A stretch of DNA of 64,000 nt from NCBI RefSeq assembly GCF_003609775.1, contig NZ_AP018050.1, forward strand, positions 1,240,001 to 1,304,000, read 5' to 3'. Position 1 is the first letter of the stretch, and each line of letters begins with the position of its first letter. The translations under genes and the position numbers were made by a program. The stretch is from Prevotella melaninogenica. Lineage in GTDB: Bacteria > Bacteroidota > Bacteroidia > Bacteroidales > Bacteroidaceae. A model generated the notes under the pieces. That model did not search any database, had not been told where the DNA came from, and worked only from the letters and a program-made list of their open reading frames with translations. Positions 26,515 to 36,569 of this stretch are shown piece after piece.

Positions 26515-27918
26515 TTACTGTTCAGCTAATTTCTCACGTCTTGCATAATTCTTCTGTCCTGCTACAATAGACTTGAAGATGCGCTCGCTGACATATTTAC
26601 CACCTTTATAATTAATGTGTACGTAATCCTTAGTACCCATACCCTGTTCGTCTACGATACGCATCATTGTACCAGGACCGCCCATCGCACGGAAAAGATT
26701 ATAGAAACCGACATGACAATCGGCTGCAAGTTGCTCTTGATAGCCTACTAACATCTCGACACCCTTCATTGTACCATCAGGTGAAGTCTTTGAGCCACGG
26801 TCAGGACTACTAACAATAAGAATGCTCGTTTCAGGGAAACACTTGTGGAAGAGGTCTACAACAAGCTTCATGTCAGCCATATACTTCTTCAATCGCTCAG
26901 GCGTTGTCTCTGCGTCTACAGCATTGACACCAAACTGAAATACAATAAGATCATACGGACGAACACGAGCAAACTCTTTCAACATCTGCTCTGGAAGTTT
27001 TGCTAATGTTGTACCAGAAGAGCCACGCATACTGAAGTTATCAAGAATAATTCCTTCGTGACTCTCTTGTGATGTACCAAAGAGAACTGTGTTAGAACCA
27101 TCCACCTTAATAGTTGCATGAGAAGTAACACCATCCATCTTTACTGCTTGCACCTCTGCTGATGGGTTTACACGCTGTGTTGATGTCTTTCCTCCATCAA
27201 TCTCAAAGGTTACGTTAGCACCACCTTTTGAACGAAGATAAAGCCATGTACTTGCCCACTTCTCTGTAAGCGGATATTCATGAGATAAAGAGAAAGGAGC
27301 ATACGACATAGTAGCTTGTCCATTCATTGTATAATAACGTTCCGCAATACCAGCTTGATTTGCATCGTAACTTGTTGGCTTTTTTACCATGTGTTCGGTA
27401 AGTCCCGTAAACTTCTTATCTACTGTGTGCTTATATTGGTCAAGGTCGTTACCTGCATCTATCCATCCAACACCATAACCTCCATAATGTTTTTGAAGAT
27501 CTTCGCGTAAATCAGCTAACAGAATATCACCCTCGATAAACGAATCGCCGAAATAAGCAATACGAACAGGACGACCAACCGCCTGCTTCTGAGCTAACAT
27601 ATTAAGTTGACTATAGAAATGATCAAGACCACCAGGTTTACCAGCTGAATAATCTACGATACGTTCTGTTCCCTTTGGCCACTCTTCCTTAAAATCAATA
27701 ACCTTTCCCTCTTTGTCATAAGCAACTACAGCTGAAGGCTTCTTTGGTGAAGGTATTACATCTTCGAGTACTTTCTTCTTTTGTGCAAGGTCACTCAGAA
27801 TATCAATCTCTCGTAGTTTTGTATCTCCTATTTTAAAGGTAGGAAGGAAGTGAAGTAGAAAAAGGAACAATGCCACTAACAATGTTAGCAGCAATGTTTT
27901 ATATGTATTATCTTTCAT
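26515..27918 (-). CDS. SGNH/GDSL hydrolase-type acetyltransferase partner of the MBOAT protein
   Basis: A 467-residue protein with one N-terminal membrane anchor (about 8-28) and a periplasmic body. SGNH blocks are seen as IAYFGDSFIEGD (Ser126 nucleophile), a block III FQFGVNAVD, and the block V DYVHINYKGG (Asp-x-x-His) near the C terminus. A beta-rich region between blocks I and III (SLSHEYPLTEKWASTWLYLR) may be a carbohydrate-binding insert. It is 27 bp upstream of the MBOAT gene, so the pair probably transfers acetyl groups to a surface polymer in the periplasm, in the way of PatA/PatB. Confidence 0.85.
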   Translation of the reverse strand: MKDNTYKTLLLTLLVALFLFLLHFLPTFKIGDTKLREIDILSDLAQKKKVLEDVIPSPKKPSAVVAYDKEGKVIDFKEEWPKGTERIVDYSAGKPGGLDHFYSQLNMLAQKQAVGRPVRIAYFGDSFIEGDILLADLREDLQKHYGGYGVGWIDAGNDLDQYKHTVDKKFTGLTEHMVKKPTSYDANQAGIAERYYTMNGQATMSYAPFSLSHEYPLTEKWASTWLYLRSKGGANVTFEIDGGKTSTQRVNPSAEVQAVKMDGVTSHATIKVDGSNTVLFGTSQESHEGIILDNFSMRGSSGTTLAKLPEQMLKEFARVRPYDLIVFQFGVNAVDAETTPERLKKYMADMKLVVDLFHKCFPETSILIVSSPDRGSKTSPDGTMKGVEMLVGYQEQLAADCHVGFYNLFRAMGGPGTMMRIVDEQGMGTKDYVHINYKGGKYVSERIFKSIVAGQKNYARREKLAEQ

Positions 27919-27986
27919 CTATTAATTATCTTTTACAAAATGTATTTTATTCAAATGCACAACATATAGTATATTAATTATCCACT

Positions 27987-28622
27987 TTAAGACAAGTGAA
28001 GAGAGTTTAGTTCTTCATCCAACAGCTTGACACCCTTCAGCGTACAATAAGCGCGAATAAAGAATAATATACCAACATGTGCCAACTCCTTCACATCGTA
28101 TTTCTTATAAAGATACTGATTCATAATTGCTTGCTGAGATGCAACAGTCAGTGTACGAACAATATCATAGTTTACATCAGGAAGGAACAAACCTTCATCA
28201 ATACCACGTTGTATAAAAGCGTGAGCATCGGTTTCCCTTTCATCATGTAGCCTACGTACATAAGCGAGCAACTCTGGATATCTATGAAATTCTTCAAAGA
28301 AAAGAGGGTTAATTTGACTAAACTCCTCTATGCGAAAACGACAGATTTCAATGATAATATTAATTACATTCAATCCCGTCTTGACAATCTCGTCCATCCG
28401 TCGTTTCTCTCTCTGCTTGTCATGTCGTACAACTTCGAAAAGCAGTTCTTCTTTGTTGCTATATATTTCGTAGAGCGTACGCTTTGAAATCTTGAGCTCG
28501 TTGGCAATATCATCCATCTTGACACACCTTATTCCACGCTTATGGAAAAGCTCTATGGCAGTAATGAGAATTCTCTCTTTAAGTTCTTGCCGATAAGTGG
28601 TTTCTGTAGCTGTATTATGCAT
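27987..28622 (-). CDS. TetR/AcrR family transcriptional regulator
   Basis: A 211-residue repressor-type protein. The N-terminal helix-turn-helix covers ILITAIELFHKRGIRCVKMDDIANELKISKRTLYEIYSNKEELL (about 18-62), a textbook TetR DNA-binding domain. The C-terminal ligand domain is helical with no recognised specificity. It lies 68 bp upstream of the SGNH gene on the same strand and divergent from maeB, so either could be its target. Confidence 0.88.
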   Translation of the reverse strand: MHNTATETTYRQELKERILITAIELFHKRGIRCVKMDDIANELKISKRTLYEIYSNKEELLFEVVRHDKQREKRRMDEIVKTGLNVINIIIEICRFRIEEFSQINPLFFEEFHRYPELLAYVRRLHDERETDAHAFIQRGIDEGLFLPDVNYDIVRTLTVASQQAIMNQYLYKKYDVKELAHVGILFFIRAYCTLKGVKLLDEELNSLHLS

Positions 28623-28640
28623 TAAACTTTATTTTTGCGA

Positions 28641-28699
28641 CAAAATTACAAAAAACTTTCATAATGGCATCTGTTTTAGAGTGGATTTTACTAACTTTG
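28641..28699. promoter_or_regulatory. Divergent promoters between the TetR gene and maeB
   Basis: CAAAATTA at 28641-28648 is a minus-strand TAATTTTG box, 19 bp upstream of the TetR start. TAACTTTG at 28692-28699 is a plus-strand box for maeB (start 28748). The TetR protein could act here, but no clear palindrome is visible. Confidence 0.55.
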
Positions 28700-28747
28700 T
28701 AAATCAAATATACATTTTTGTAATATAATCACGTAAAAAGATTAAAT

Positions 28748-31039
28748 ATGGTCAAGGTAACAAAAGAAGCCGCTTTGGAATATCATAACAACGGCCGTCC
28801 TGGCAAAATTGAAGTAACGCCTACAAAACCTTATAGTACACAGACAGACCTTAGTCTGGCATATTCGCCTGGCGTGGCATACCCATGCTTAGAAATTCAG
28901 CAGAATCCTGACGATGTATATAAATACACTGACAAAGGAAATTTGGTTGCTGTTATCAGTAATGGTACAGCCGTTTTAGGACTTGGTAACATCGGTGCTA
29001 TGAGCGGTAAGCCTGTTATGGAAGGTAAGGGCTTGCTGTTTAAGATATATGGTGGTATTGATGTTTTCGATATAGAAGTAGATGAACAGGACCCTGACAA
29101 GTTCTGCGAGGCTGTTGAAAAGATTGCTCCAACCTTTGGTGGAATCAATCTTGAAGACATCAAGGCTCCGGAATGCTTTGCTATTGAAGAGCGTTTGAAG
29201 AGAACTCTTGATATTCCTGTTATGCATGATGACCAGCATGGAACAGCTATTATCTCTGCTGCTGGTTTGAAGAATGCACTGGAAGTTGCAGGTAAAAATA
29301 TTGCTGATGTTAAATTAGTAGTAAATGGTGCAGGTGCTGCAGCTATCTCATGTACAAAGCTGTATATGGCTTTAGGATTGAAGAAAGAGAATATTGTAAT
29401 GCTTGATTCAAAGGGTGTTATTACTTCTGACTCTGAGAACCTCACACCACAAAAGGCTCTTTTTGCCACTGATCGTCGTGATGTTCACACCTTAGAGGAA
29501 GCAATTAAGGGGGCTGACGTATTTGTTGGATTATCAAAGGGTAACATTCTGACTCAGGACATGATTCGTTCTATGAACGAGAATCCTATTGTCTTTGCAT
29601 TGGCTAACCCTGTTCCTGAGATTTCATACGATGATGCTATTGCTGCACGTCCTGACGTAATCATGTCAACTGGCCGTTCAGACTATCCTAACCAGATTAA
29701 TAACGTAATCGGTTTCCCGTACATTTTCCGCGGTGCATTGGATGTTCATGCTAAGGCTATCAATGAGGAAATGAAGATGGCTGCAGTGTTAGCTATTGCT
29801 GATTTGGCTAAGCAAACTGTTCCAGACGTTGTAAATGAGGTATATCATGTAAATGACCTTACATTCGGGCCTAAGTACTTTATCCCAAAACCAGTTGACC
29901 CACGACTGATCACAGAAGTTAGTGCGGCTGTTGCTAAGGCAGCTATGGATAGCGGTGTTGCACGTACGCCTATCAAGGATTTCAAAGCTTATAAGCAGAA
30001 TCTTCGTCAGATGTTAGGGCAGGAAACAAAACTGACCCACACACTCCACGCTACTGCAGCGCAACATCCACAGCGCATTGTATTTGCTGAAGGTGGTCAC
30101 CAAACAATGATGAAGGCTGCTGTACAGGCTAAACAGGAAGGTATCTGTGTTCCTATCCTATTAGGAAATCCAGACCGTTTGAACCGTGTCGCTAATCGCT
30201 TGAAACTTGATATCTCAGATATTGAGATTATTGACATGCGCGCAGATAAGGAGCAGGGACGTCGTGCAACTTACGCAAAACACTTAGCAGAGAAGCGTGC
30301 ACGCGAAGGCTACACCTTCGACGAGGCATACGACAAGATGTATGAGCGTAACTATTTCGGTATGTCAATGGTTGAAAATGGTGATGCGGATGCGTTTATC
30401 ACTGGTTTGTATACTAAATATAGCAATACTATTAAGGTTGCAAAGGATGTCATAGGTATTCGCCCAGAGTATAAAAACTTTGGTACAATGCACATTTTGA
30501 ATACTAAAAAGGGAGTTTTCTACATAGCAGATACATTAATTAATCGTCATCCTGATGCAGAAGTATTAGCTGACATTGCAAAGTTAGCTGCTAACTCTGT
30601 TAGCTTCTTCAATGATAAGGCTGCTATCGCAATGCTCTCCTACTCTAACTTTGGTTCTGATAAGGAAGGTTCTCCATTAAAGGTACATACTGCTGTTGAA
30701 AAGTTGCAAAAGGAGTATCCTGACATGGCGATTGACGGTGAGATGCAGGTTAACTTTGCATTAAATAAAGAACTACGTGATGAGAAGTTCCCATTCACTC
30801 GTTTGAAAGGATTAGATGTTAACACACTCATCTTCCCTGACTTATCTTCTGCCAACAGTGGTTATAAACTTTTGCAGGCTTTGAGCCCAGAAGCTGAGGT
30901 TATTGGCCCAATCCAGATGGGTCTTAACAAACCAATTCATTTCACCGACTTCGAGTGTTCTGTACGTGACATCGTGAATATCACAGCGGTTGCGGCTATT
31001 GATGCTTATGTAGAGAAAGTAAAAAAGAACATATTATAA
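28748..31039 (+). CDS. maeB: NADP-dependent malic enzyme with phosphotransacetylase-like domain
   Basis: A 763-residue cytoplasmic protein. The N-terminal malic enzyme part (about 1-425) converts malate to pyruvate and CO2 and has YSPGVAYPCLEI, GNIGAMSGKPVMEGKG, HDDQHGTAIISAAGL and the VVNGAGAAAISC nucleotide loop. The C-terminal 330 residues resemble phosphate acetyltransferase (KLTHTLHATAAQHPQRIVFAEGGH, DGEMQVNFALN, FPDLSSANSGYKLLQ), which in MaeB proteins is regulatory, sensing acetyl-CoA. Length is normal for the fused type. It is monocistronic. Confidence 0.95.
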   Translation: MVKVTKEAALEYHNNGRPGKIEVTPTKPYSTQTDLSLAYSPGVAYPCLEIQQNPDDVYKYTDKGNLVAVISNGTAVLGLGNIGAMSGKPVMEGKGLLFKIYGGIDVFDIEVDEQDPDKFCEAVEKIAPTFGGINLEDIKAPECFAIEERLKRTLDIPVMHDDQHGTAIISAAGLKNALEVAGKNIADVKLVVNGAGAAAISCTKLYMALGLKKENIVMLDSKGVITSDSENLTPQKALFATDRRDVHTLEEAIKGADVFVGLSKGNILTQDMIRSMNENPIVFALANPVPEISYDDAIAARPDVIMSTGRSDYPNQINNVIGFPYIFRGALDVHAKAINEEMKMAAVLAIADLAKQTVPDVVNEVYHVNDLTFGPKYFIPKPVDPRLITEVSAAVAKAAMDSGVARTPIKDFKAYKQNLRQMLGQETKLTHTLHATAAQHPQRIVFAEGGHQTMMKAAVQAKQEGICVPILLGNPDRLNRVANRLKLDISDIEIIDMRADKEQGRRATYAKHLAEKRAREGYTFDEAYDKMYERNYFGMSMVENGDADAFITGLYTKYSNTIKVAKDVIGIRPEYKNFGTMHILNTKKGVFYIADTLINRHPDAEVLADIAKLAANSVSFFNDKAAIAMLSYSNFGSDKEGSPLKVHTAVEKLQKEYPDMAIDGEMQVNFALNKELRDEKFPFTRLKGLDVNTLIFPDLSSANSGYKLLQALSPEAEVIGPIQMGLNKPIHFTDFECSVRDIVNITAVAAIDAYVEKVKKNIL

Positions 31040-31237
31040 ATAATAGTATTGTCCAGTAAAAAGTTAGTTAGCATACGCTTTCATGAGGATTTTCTTTGCA
31101 ATAGATAATATAACATTATCATTGAAAGAGTAGATCTTTTTATCAAGTAAGCATTGTTTGCTTATGACAGTGTAGCTTTTTTATAACATAAAATTGAATT
31201 CACTTTGGTGGTAAGTTGAAATGTATTTAGTGCTTCG

Positions 31238-31303
31238 CACCATTGGTGTTTACCAACAACACAAGTTGTGTTGAGCATTAACACGACTTGTGACGGACAT
31301 AAA
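31238..31303. repeat. 22-bp tandem array, CAC-N5-GTG family, three units (locus 3)
   Basis: CACCATTGGTG at 31238, CACAAGTTGTG at 31260 and CACGACTTGTG at 31282 are exactly 22 bp apart. The last is followed by AAACACATC, like the tails of the other two loci. It lies in the convergent gap between maeB and DPP III (31040-31515), which otherwise contains only the terminator. Confidence 0.8.
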
Positions 31304-31400
31304 CACATCAACTAAAAGCTAAAAGAGAGGTTCATTATAACATATAATAAAATACGAACTTTATATGGACAATATTTATTGGACAATATAAGTAAATAAT

Positions 31401-31436
31401 AAAAGCAGGATATCACTTAGTATCCTGCTTTTATTT
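31401..31436. terminator. Bidirectional terminator between maeB and DPP III
   Basis: A perfect 12-bp stem, AAAAGCAGGATA with TATCCTGCTTTT, has an 8-nt loop and A/T tracts on both sides. Confidence 0.88.
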
Positions 31437-31515
31437 TCTAACTTATTTATCTTTAATCGGATATAGCTTTATATTATCGCATTCGAATTGTAGAATATAA
31501 ACACACTCTATTCAA

Positions 31516-33507
31516 TTAAAGAGTTTGATAGTCTCGAGAGTAACGCAACATCTGTTCTGTGTATGACTCTGAGTAATCAACAACAACATCAATCATCTCG
31601 CCAAGTTCATTATAAACTGGCTTTAGAATAGGATTGATAAAGCCTTTGTAAGGTGCTATATTCAAACCTTCATATCGACGGAGTACTTCTGCATGAAGTA
31701 CTGGGTCAAGATTGATAGCATACTTCTCTACTAATATTCGTGCAGCATCAAAGTCACCTTCACTCTTAATACGCTGAATCTCGGCAAGTTGAAGAGCAAA
31801 GATATCACGTAAAGCTTCGTAATCATTAACACGAACAAATGTTTTAGTTTCCTTTGTTGCATTGTCTTCAGAAGTAACAAGTTCTACTACATTATTCTCT
31901 TTACCCAGTTCCATTGCCCATTGTGCTATAAGAGCGCGGTTTTGCATGTGTGACTCTTCTATCTGTTTATCAGGCTTAATACGAACCTGCTGTGTGAGCA
32001 GACCATTCATCATATAACTATAATATTGTGCTTTATACGCCTCAGTACTATCTAAGAGTCCAAAATCTAAAAGCTTCTGGTCAGCTATATAATATAATCC
32101 AAAGAGGTCAGCACGTGCCTCTTCTATCGTATTACCATAATTCTTCAGTGCATCAGGGTCTGTACCAGGCAATAATCGCCCACTACCATGCCCTAAACAT
32201 TCATGAAGGTCTGTATGAAGATTATCTGTTTTATCCGCATACAAATCCAACAACTTACAAGTTTCTGCATCAATGACAAATTCTTCACGAAATCCATTAC
32301 CCTTAGCAGCCATATCGTATGCATGAGTAAGATTGGAAATCGTTACACTCTTTGAGCCATGTTCTGCACGAATCCAATCTGCATTTGGTAAATTAATTCC
32401 AATAGCTGAAGCTGGATATTCGTCTCCACCTAACATTGCCGCACAAATAACATTAGCTGTTACACCTTTTACAACTGGTTTACGGAATTGAGGATTAACA
32501 GGAGAATGATCTTCAAACCATTGAGCATTAGCAGATATAGCCTGTGTACGATGAGTCGCTTCAAGATCTTTATATTCGACAATGCCTTCCCAAGAACCTT
32601 TCAATCCCATTGGGTCACCATAAACTTCAATAAAACCATTAATAAAGTCTATACGCCCTTCTTGCTCATGTAACCACTCAATAGAATATATATCAAAATC
32701 ATGTAAATCACCTGTTTTGTAATAGCGAATCAAGAGATTAATTACATGAAGTTGCTGATCGTTTTCTACAAATTCTTTTGCACGTTCCAGCCAATACACA
32801 ATTTTTTCAATAGCAGCACCATATTTGCCATCTATCTTCCATACATCTTCACGGATAAAATCGCCTTCTTTTACAAGAGTAGAGTTTAATCCGTAAGATG
32901 GTGCTTCAACTGCAGGCCCCTCTTTTTTTAACTTAGCATAGAATTCTTCAACTTCATGCTGAGAAACTCCGTCATAATAATTACATGCTGAAGAGCGAAC
33001 AATATCTTTACCATCCGTCTTATCAACTCGCTTAGGGAGTATAGTTGGATCAAAGATTACTGGACAGATTTCATTAAGTAATGAATTAACAGATTCTCCT
33101 TCTCTAAGAGGGAGCAATTTAGCATCAATAGCTAAAACAGCATTGCGGAAAAAATCTTCAGAAAAACTGGGAGAAAATTTATCACAAGCATAATGATGAT
33201 AAATACCACTGGCAAACCAAACGTGCTTCAGATATTCTTCTAAAGCACGGAAATTATTTTCTAATCGATCACCATTATAGTTCAAATAAACCGCCTCTAA
33301 TGTCTTTCTAATACAGAGGTTGTATTTGCCAAACTGATCAAATGTTATGTCACGCCCAAATAGTGTGGCTTCTGACAAACAGTAAATCAACTGTTTTTGC
33401 CGAATTGTCAGTGCTTCGAAATCCGGAAGCCGATATCGTAACATTTGTATATCGGCAAACCGTTCATCCTGAAAGTTAAAAGTCTCTTCTCCTATTGATT
33501 CTATCAT
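31516..33507 (-). CDS. Dipeptidyl peptidase III (peptidase family M49)
   Basis: A 663-residue zinc peptidase releasing dipeptides from peptide N termini. The M49 zinc motif HECLGH is at 435-440, and the second motif EEARAD (462-467) supplies the third ligand Glu. The substrate-binding region GINLPNADWIR-EHGSKSV precedes it. No signal peptide or lipobox is seen, so this copy should be cytoplasmic, acting late in peptide breakdown, which suits a peptide-fermenting anaerobe. It begins 11 bp after an AraC-type regulator gene on the same strand. Confidence 0.9.
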   Translation of the reverse strand: MIESIGEETFNFQDERFADIQMLRYRLPDFEALTIRQKQLIYCLSEATLFGRDITFDQFGKYNLCIRKTLEAVYLNYNGDRLENNFRALEEYLKHVWFASGIYHHYACDKFSPSFSEDFFRNAVLAIDAKLLPLREGESVNSLLNEICPVIFDPTILPKRVDKTDGKDIVRSSACNYYDGVSQHEVEEFYAKLKKEGPAVEAPSYGLNSTLVKEGDFIREDVWKIDGKYGAAIEKIVYWLERAKEFVENDQQLHVINLLIRYYKTGDLHDFDIYSIEWLHEQEGRIDFINGFIEVYGDPMGLKGSWEGIVEYKDLEATHRTQAISANAQWFEDHSPVNPQFRKPVVKGVTANVICAAMLGGDEYPASAIGINLPNADWIRAEHGSKSVTISNLTHAYDMAAKGNGFREEFVIDAETCKLLDLYADKTDNLHTDLHECLGHGSGRLLPGTDPDALKNYGNTIEEARADLFGLYYIADQKLLDFGLLDSTEAYKAQYYSYMMNGLLTQQVRIKPDKQIEESHMQNRALIAQWAMELGKENNVVELVTSEDNATKETKTFVRVNDYEALRDIFALQLAEIQRIKSEGDFDAARILVEKYAINLDPVLHAEVLRRYEGLNIAPYKGFINPILKPVYNELGEMIDVVVDYSESYTEQMLRYSRDYQTL

Positions 33508-33518
33508 ATTGTTTTAAT

Positions 33519-33977
33519 TCATTTCTTAAGTGGTTTTTTTAAACGCACTTCTTCTGAAGAGGGTTGTGCCATGTGACGCATTCTGTAGTCACGTGGAGTG
33601 ACACCATTCAACTTATAGAAAGAAGCATAGAAAGACTGCCTATTGGAGAAGCCCACCATATCACTGATATCTTCCATATTCAGTTCTTGATAACGCTTGT
33701 CAACCAAAAGAGCCATTGCTTCCTCTATACGGAATTTGTTTACAAACGACGTGTAGTTCATGTGGAACCTCACATTAACCACAGCCGAGATGTAGCGCGT
33801 ATTCGTTCCTAAGTCCTCAGCAAGTTGCTTGGCAGAATAATTTTTGTCTTTGTAACGTTGCTGAATAAGAATGATATTAAGGATTTTCTCCTTTAATTCA
33901 TCCATTAATTGCGGACTGACCAGACTACGATAGGCGGCTACCTTCTCCTTTTTTTCTGTTAAATTGTACTTAGCCAT
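33519..33977 (-). CDS. AraC-type helix-turn-helix regulator
   Basis: A 152-residue regulator with little more than the AraC DNA-binding domain (about 40-140). The first helix-turn-helix is KNYSAKQLAEDLGTNTRYISAVVN and the second NMEDISDMVGFSNRQSFYASFYKLNGVTPRDYRMR, the diagnostic AraC C-terminal motif. It has no sensor domain, so it may respond to a partner or act constitutively. It is 11 bp upstream of the DPP III gene and therefore probably in its operon. Confidence 0.88.
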   Translation of the reverse strand: MAKYNLTEKKEKVAAYRSLVSPQLMDELKEKILNIILIQQRYKDKNYSAKQLAEDLGTNTRYISAVVNVRFHMNYTSFVNKFRIEEAMALLVDKRYQELNMEDISDMVGFSNRQSFYASFYKLNGVTPRDYRMRHMAQPSSEEVRLKKPLKK

Positions 33978-34017
33978 AATCCGTGTATTTTTAGTTACCT
34001 ATTCTGTTATTACACTG

Positions 34018-34025
34018 CAAATATA
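34018..34025 (-). promoter_or_regulatory. -7 box for the AraC-DPP III operon
   Basis: CAAATATA on the plus strand is TATATTTG on the minus strand, 41 bp upstream of the regulator start. Confidence 0.5.
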
Positions 34026-34268
34026 ACATATTTAATTAAGAATGTCAAGTTTATAGCAAGTTTTTTAATATCTATTAGTTATTAAATTTCGCAAAGATTT
34101 TATTACACTCCAACGTATCAAGGTACAAAATATTTACATATACCACCTTAACATCTTTTTATACAAAGCGTTTCCGATTTTTATCTTTTACGCTCTTCTT
34201 TACATAGATTATGTTCAGAACAACACAAACCTAACTTATTTAATTTTATTCTTTTTTAACCCTTAACC

Positions 34269-34282
34269 GTCACAAATGTTAC
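34269..34282. promoter_or_regulatory. GTnAC-N4-GTnAC motif upstream of hcp
   Basis: GTCAC-AAAT-GTTAC is a dyad-compatible site 23 bp before the hcp -7 box. Hcp genes are often controlled by CRP/FNR-type nitrosative stress regulators that bind symmetric GTnAC-like sites. This is a positional guess. Confidence 0.35.
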
Positions 34283-34304
34283 CCTTATATCTTTATTTTA
34301 TATA

Positions 34305-34312
34305 TAATTTTG
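34305..34312 (+). promoter_or_regulatory. -7 box of hcp
   Basis: TAATTTTG followed by C, with the hcp start 43 bp downstream. The 377-bp gap 33978-34354 holds this box, the AraC promoter and the GTnAC site, and no other clear feature. Confidence 0.6.
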
Positions 34313-34354
34313 CACCCATAATAACATTATCGAAATAATATAAAAAACAAAAAC

Positions 34355-36007
34355 ATGGCAGAGAACAAAATGTTCTGTTTCCAATGCCAGGAAACAGCAA
34401 AAGGTACAGGATGTACAATCCAAGGTGTTTGCGGTAAAAAAGCTGAAACAAGTCGTTGGCAGGATTTATTACTTGGTGTAGCAAGAGGTGTAGCAACAAT
34501 TTCAGATGCACTCCGCAACGCAGGTATTAAAACAAATCAAGAGGTTGGAGATTATATCGTTGACGCACTTTTTGCAACGATTACCAATGCCAACTTTGAT
34601 GATCAGGCTATATTAAATAAGGTGGACAACGGAGTACGCATCAAGCGTGAGTTGCTCGCACTTGCAAAAGAAAACAATGTAGCATTGCCTAACTATCAGG
34701 AAGTAAACTGGGGTGGTGAGAAAGCAGATTACGAAGCAGAAGGTGATCGTGAGGGTGTTCTCCGTACAGAGAATGAAGATCTCCGTTCATTGAAGGAGTT
34801 GACTGTACTCGGCTTGAAGGGTATGGCTGCTTACTACGAGCATGCATCACGCCTTAACGAGCGTAATGAGGAGATTATCGCATTCATCGAGAAGGCCCTT
34901 GCTATTGTGTCTAACCCAGCAGCTGACATGGACACCTTATTGGCTACTGTTATGGAAACTGGTAAGTTCGGTGTTGATGCAATGGCATTACTCGACAAGG
35001 CTAACACACAGGCTTACGGTAATCCTGAACTCACAAAGGTAAATATTGGTACTGGTAGCCGTCCTGGTATTCTTATCTCAGGTCACGATTTAAAGGATAT
35101 CGAACAGCTTTTGGAGCAGACAGAAGGAACAGGAGTAGATGTTTACACCCACGGAGAGATGCTCCCAGCTCACTATTACCCACAGTTAAAGAAGTACAAG
35201 CACCTTGTAGGAAACTATGGTAATGCATGGTGGAAGCAGAAGGAAGAGTTTGAAACATTTAATGGTCCTATCGTCTTCACAACCAACTGTATTGTTCCTC
35301 CTTCACCAAAGGCAAGCTATAAGGACCGCGTATTCACAACAAACGCAACAGGTTTCCCAGGTTGGAAGCACATTCTTGCTGATGAGAATGGTCATAAAGA
35401 CTTCTCTGAGGTAATCGAAATCGCTAAAACTTGTGAGGCTCCAACAGCTATCGAACAGGGTGAGATTATTGGTGGATTTGCTCACGCACAGGTATTTGCT
35501 TTAGCAGATCAGGTTGTTGAAGCTGTTAAGAGTGGTGCTATCCGTAAGTTCGTTGTAATGAGCGGATGCGACGGTCGCATGAAGAGTCGTGACTATTATA
35601 CAGAGTTTGCTGCTCAGTTACCTAAGGATACAGTCATCTTGACAAGTGGTTGCGCTAAGTTTAAATATAACAAACTGAACCTTGGTGACATCAATGGTAT
35701 CCCACGTGTATTAGATGCTGGACAGTGTAATGACTCTTATTCATGGGCTGTTGTAGCCTTGAAGTTGAAAGAGATTTTTGGTGCAAATGACATCAACGAC
35801 CTCCCAATTGAGTTCAACATCGCATGGTATGAGCAGAAGGCAGTTATCGTTTTGCTTGCCCTACTCTACCTTGGCATCAAGAATATACACATTGGTCCTA
35901 CATTGCCAGCATTCGTTTCACCAAACGTTTTGAACGTATTGGTAGAAAACTTTGGTCTTGGTGGTATCACATCTGTTGAGGAAGACCTCAAGAACATGGT
36001 AGGATAA
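34355..36007 (+). CDS. hcp: Hybrid cluster protein (hydroxylamine reductase)
   Basis: A 550-residue iron-sulfur/oxygen cluster enzyme reducing hydroxylamine or nitric oxide, cytoplasmic. Cys8, Cys11, Cys20 and Cys26 in [14 protein letters not shown] give the C-x2-C-x8-C-x5-C spacing of the class I (strict anaerobe) type. The hybrid cluster ligands lie in [49 protein letters not shown] and [11 protein letters not shown]. No reductase gene (hcr) is adjacent. It is monocistronic with its own terminator. Confidence 0.96.
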   Translation: MAENKMFCFQCQETAKGTGCTIQGVCGKKAETSRWQDLLLGVARGVATISDALRNAGIKTNQEVGDYIVDALFATITNANFDDQAILNKVDNGVRIKRELLALAKENNVALPNYQEVNWGGEKADYEAEGDREGVLRTENEDLRSLKELTVLGLKGMAAYYEHASRLNERNEEIIAFIEKALAIVSNPAADMDTLLATVMETGKFGVDAMALLDKANTQAYGNPELTKVNIGTGSRPGILISGHDLKDIEQLLEQTEGTGVDVYTHGEMLPAHYYPQLKKYKHLVGNYGNAWWKQKEEFETFNGPIVFTTNCIVPPSPKASYKDRVFTTNATGFPGWKHILADENGHKDFSEVIEIAKTCEAPTAIEQGEIIGGFAHAQVFALADQVVEAVKSGAIRKFVVMSGCDGRMKSRDYYTEFAAQLPKDTVILTSGCAKFKYNKLNLGDINGIPRVLDAGQCNDSYSWAVVALKLKEIFGANDINDLPIEFNIAWYEQKAVIVLLALLYLGIKNIHIGPTLPAFVSPNVLNVLVENFGLGGITSVEEDLKNMVG

Positions 36008-36031
36008 ATTAAATAACCACTATCAAAACTT

Positions 36032-36065
36032 AAAGCCCATTCTATTTTGAGTGGGCTTTCTTTTT
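36032..36065 (+). terminator. Terminator of hcp
   Basis: An 8-bp stem, AAAGCCCA with TGGGCTTT, is followed by CTTTTTATTT. Confidence 0.82.
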
Positions 36066-36235
36066 ATTTCCCAAAGCCAAATCAATTTTTAGGAACTATA
36101 CGTAACTTGAGTTTAATTGAGTTTTTTTATCTCATATATATAATGAGGTGTATCAAATTAGAAATAAAGAAAGAAAACTGTGTTCTTATATAGTTTTTGA
36201 ATAAATCAATAATTCAAGTCTCATATTATACGATT

Positions 36236-36410
36236 TTGTAAACATTCTTTTAATCGCTCATTATTATTTGATGCTCAATAAGACTTTAATTAACGCTTAA
36301 TAGCCTTCTAAAAGATGCTCTTTTGAATGCTAATAAACGCCTTTTTAAACCCTTAACAAGCACCTCTTTCTTAACACCTACGTAACAAACTCACTACAAG
36401 ATGGTTACAA
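36236..36410 (-). repeat. 175-bp intergenic element with 22-bp phased units, copy B
   Basis: On the minus strand it runs from TTGTAAC (36410-36404) through five 22-bp units (36368 down to 36259) to TTTACAA (36242-36236). Unit 1 starts AAGAGGTGCTTG, unit 3 AAAAGAGCATCTTTTAG and unit 4 TATTAAGCGTTAATT. One extra base lies after unit 5 compared with copies A and D. It lies in the 661-bp gap between hcp and gmd, and no gene is seen there. Confidence 0.85.
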
Positions 36411-36569
36411 AAGCATATAAAAATATATTTTTCGCCCTTCTAAAACAAACATATTAAAGATAATTGTAATTATTTTTCTAAACTACAAAGCACAAATTAG
36501 CAAGTAAACTGATACTTAATGAAATGATAAACATTATATTCCAATCTATGATTAGTATTAAATAAAATA

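Noticed and set aside
28897..29469. Minus-strand frame of 190 codons inside maeB
   Set aside because: Antisense to the conserved malic enzyme domain. The Ser/Ile-rich composition reflects the opposite-strand codons.
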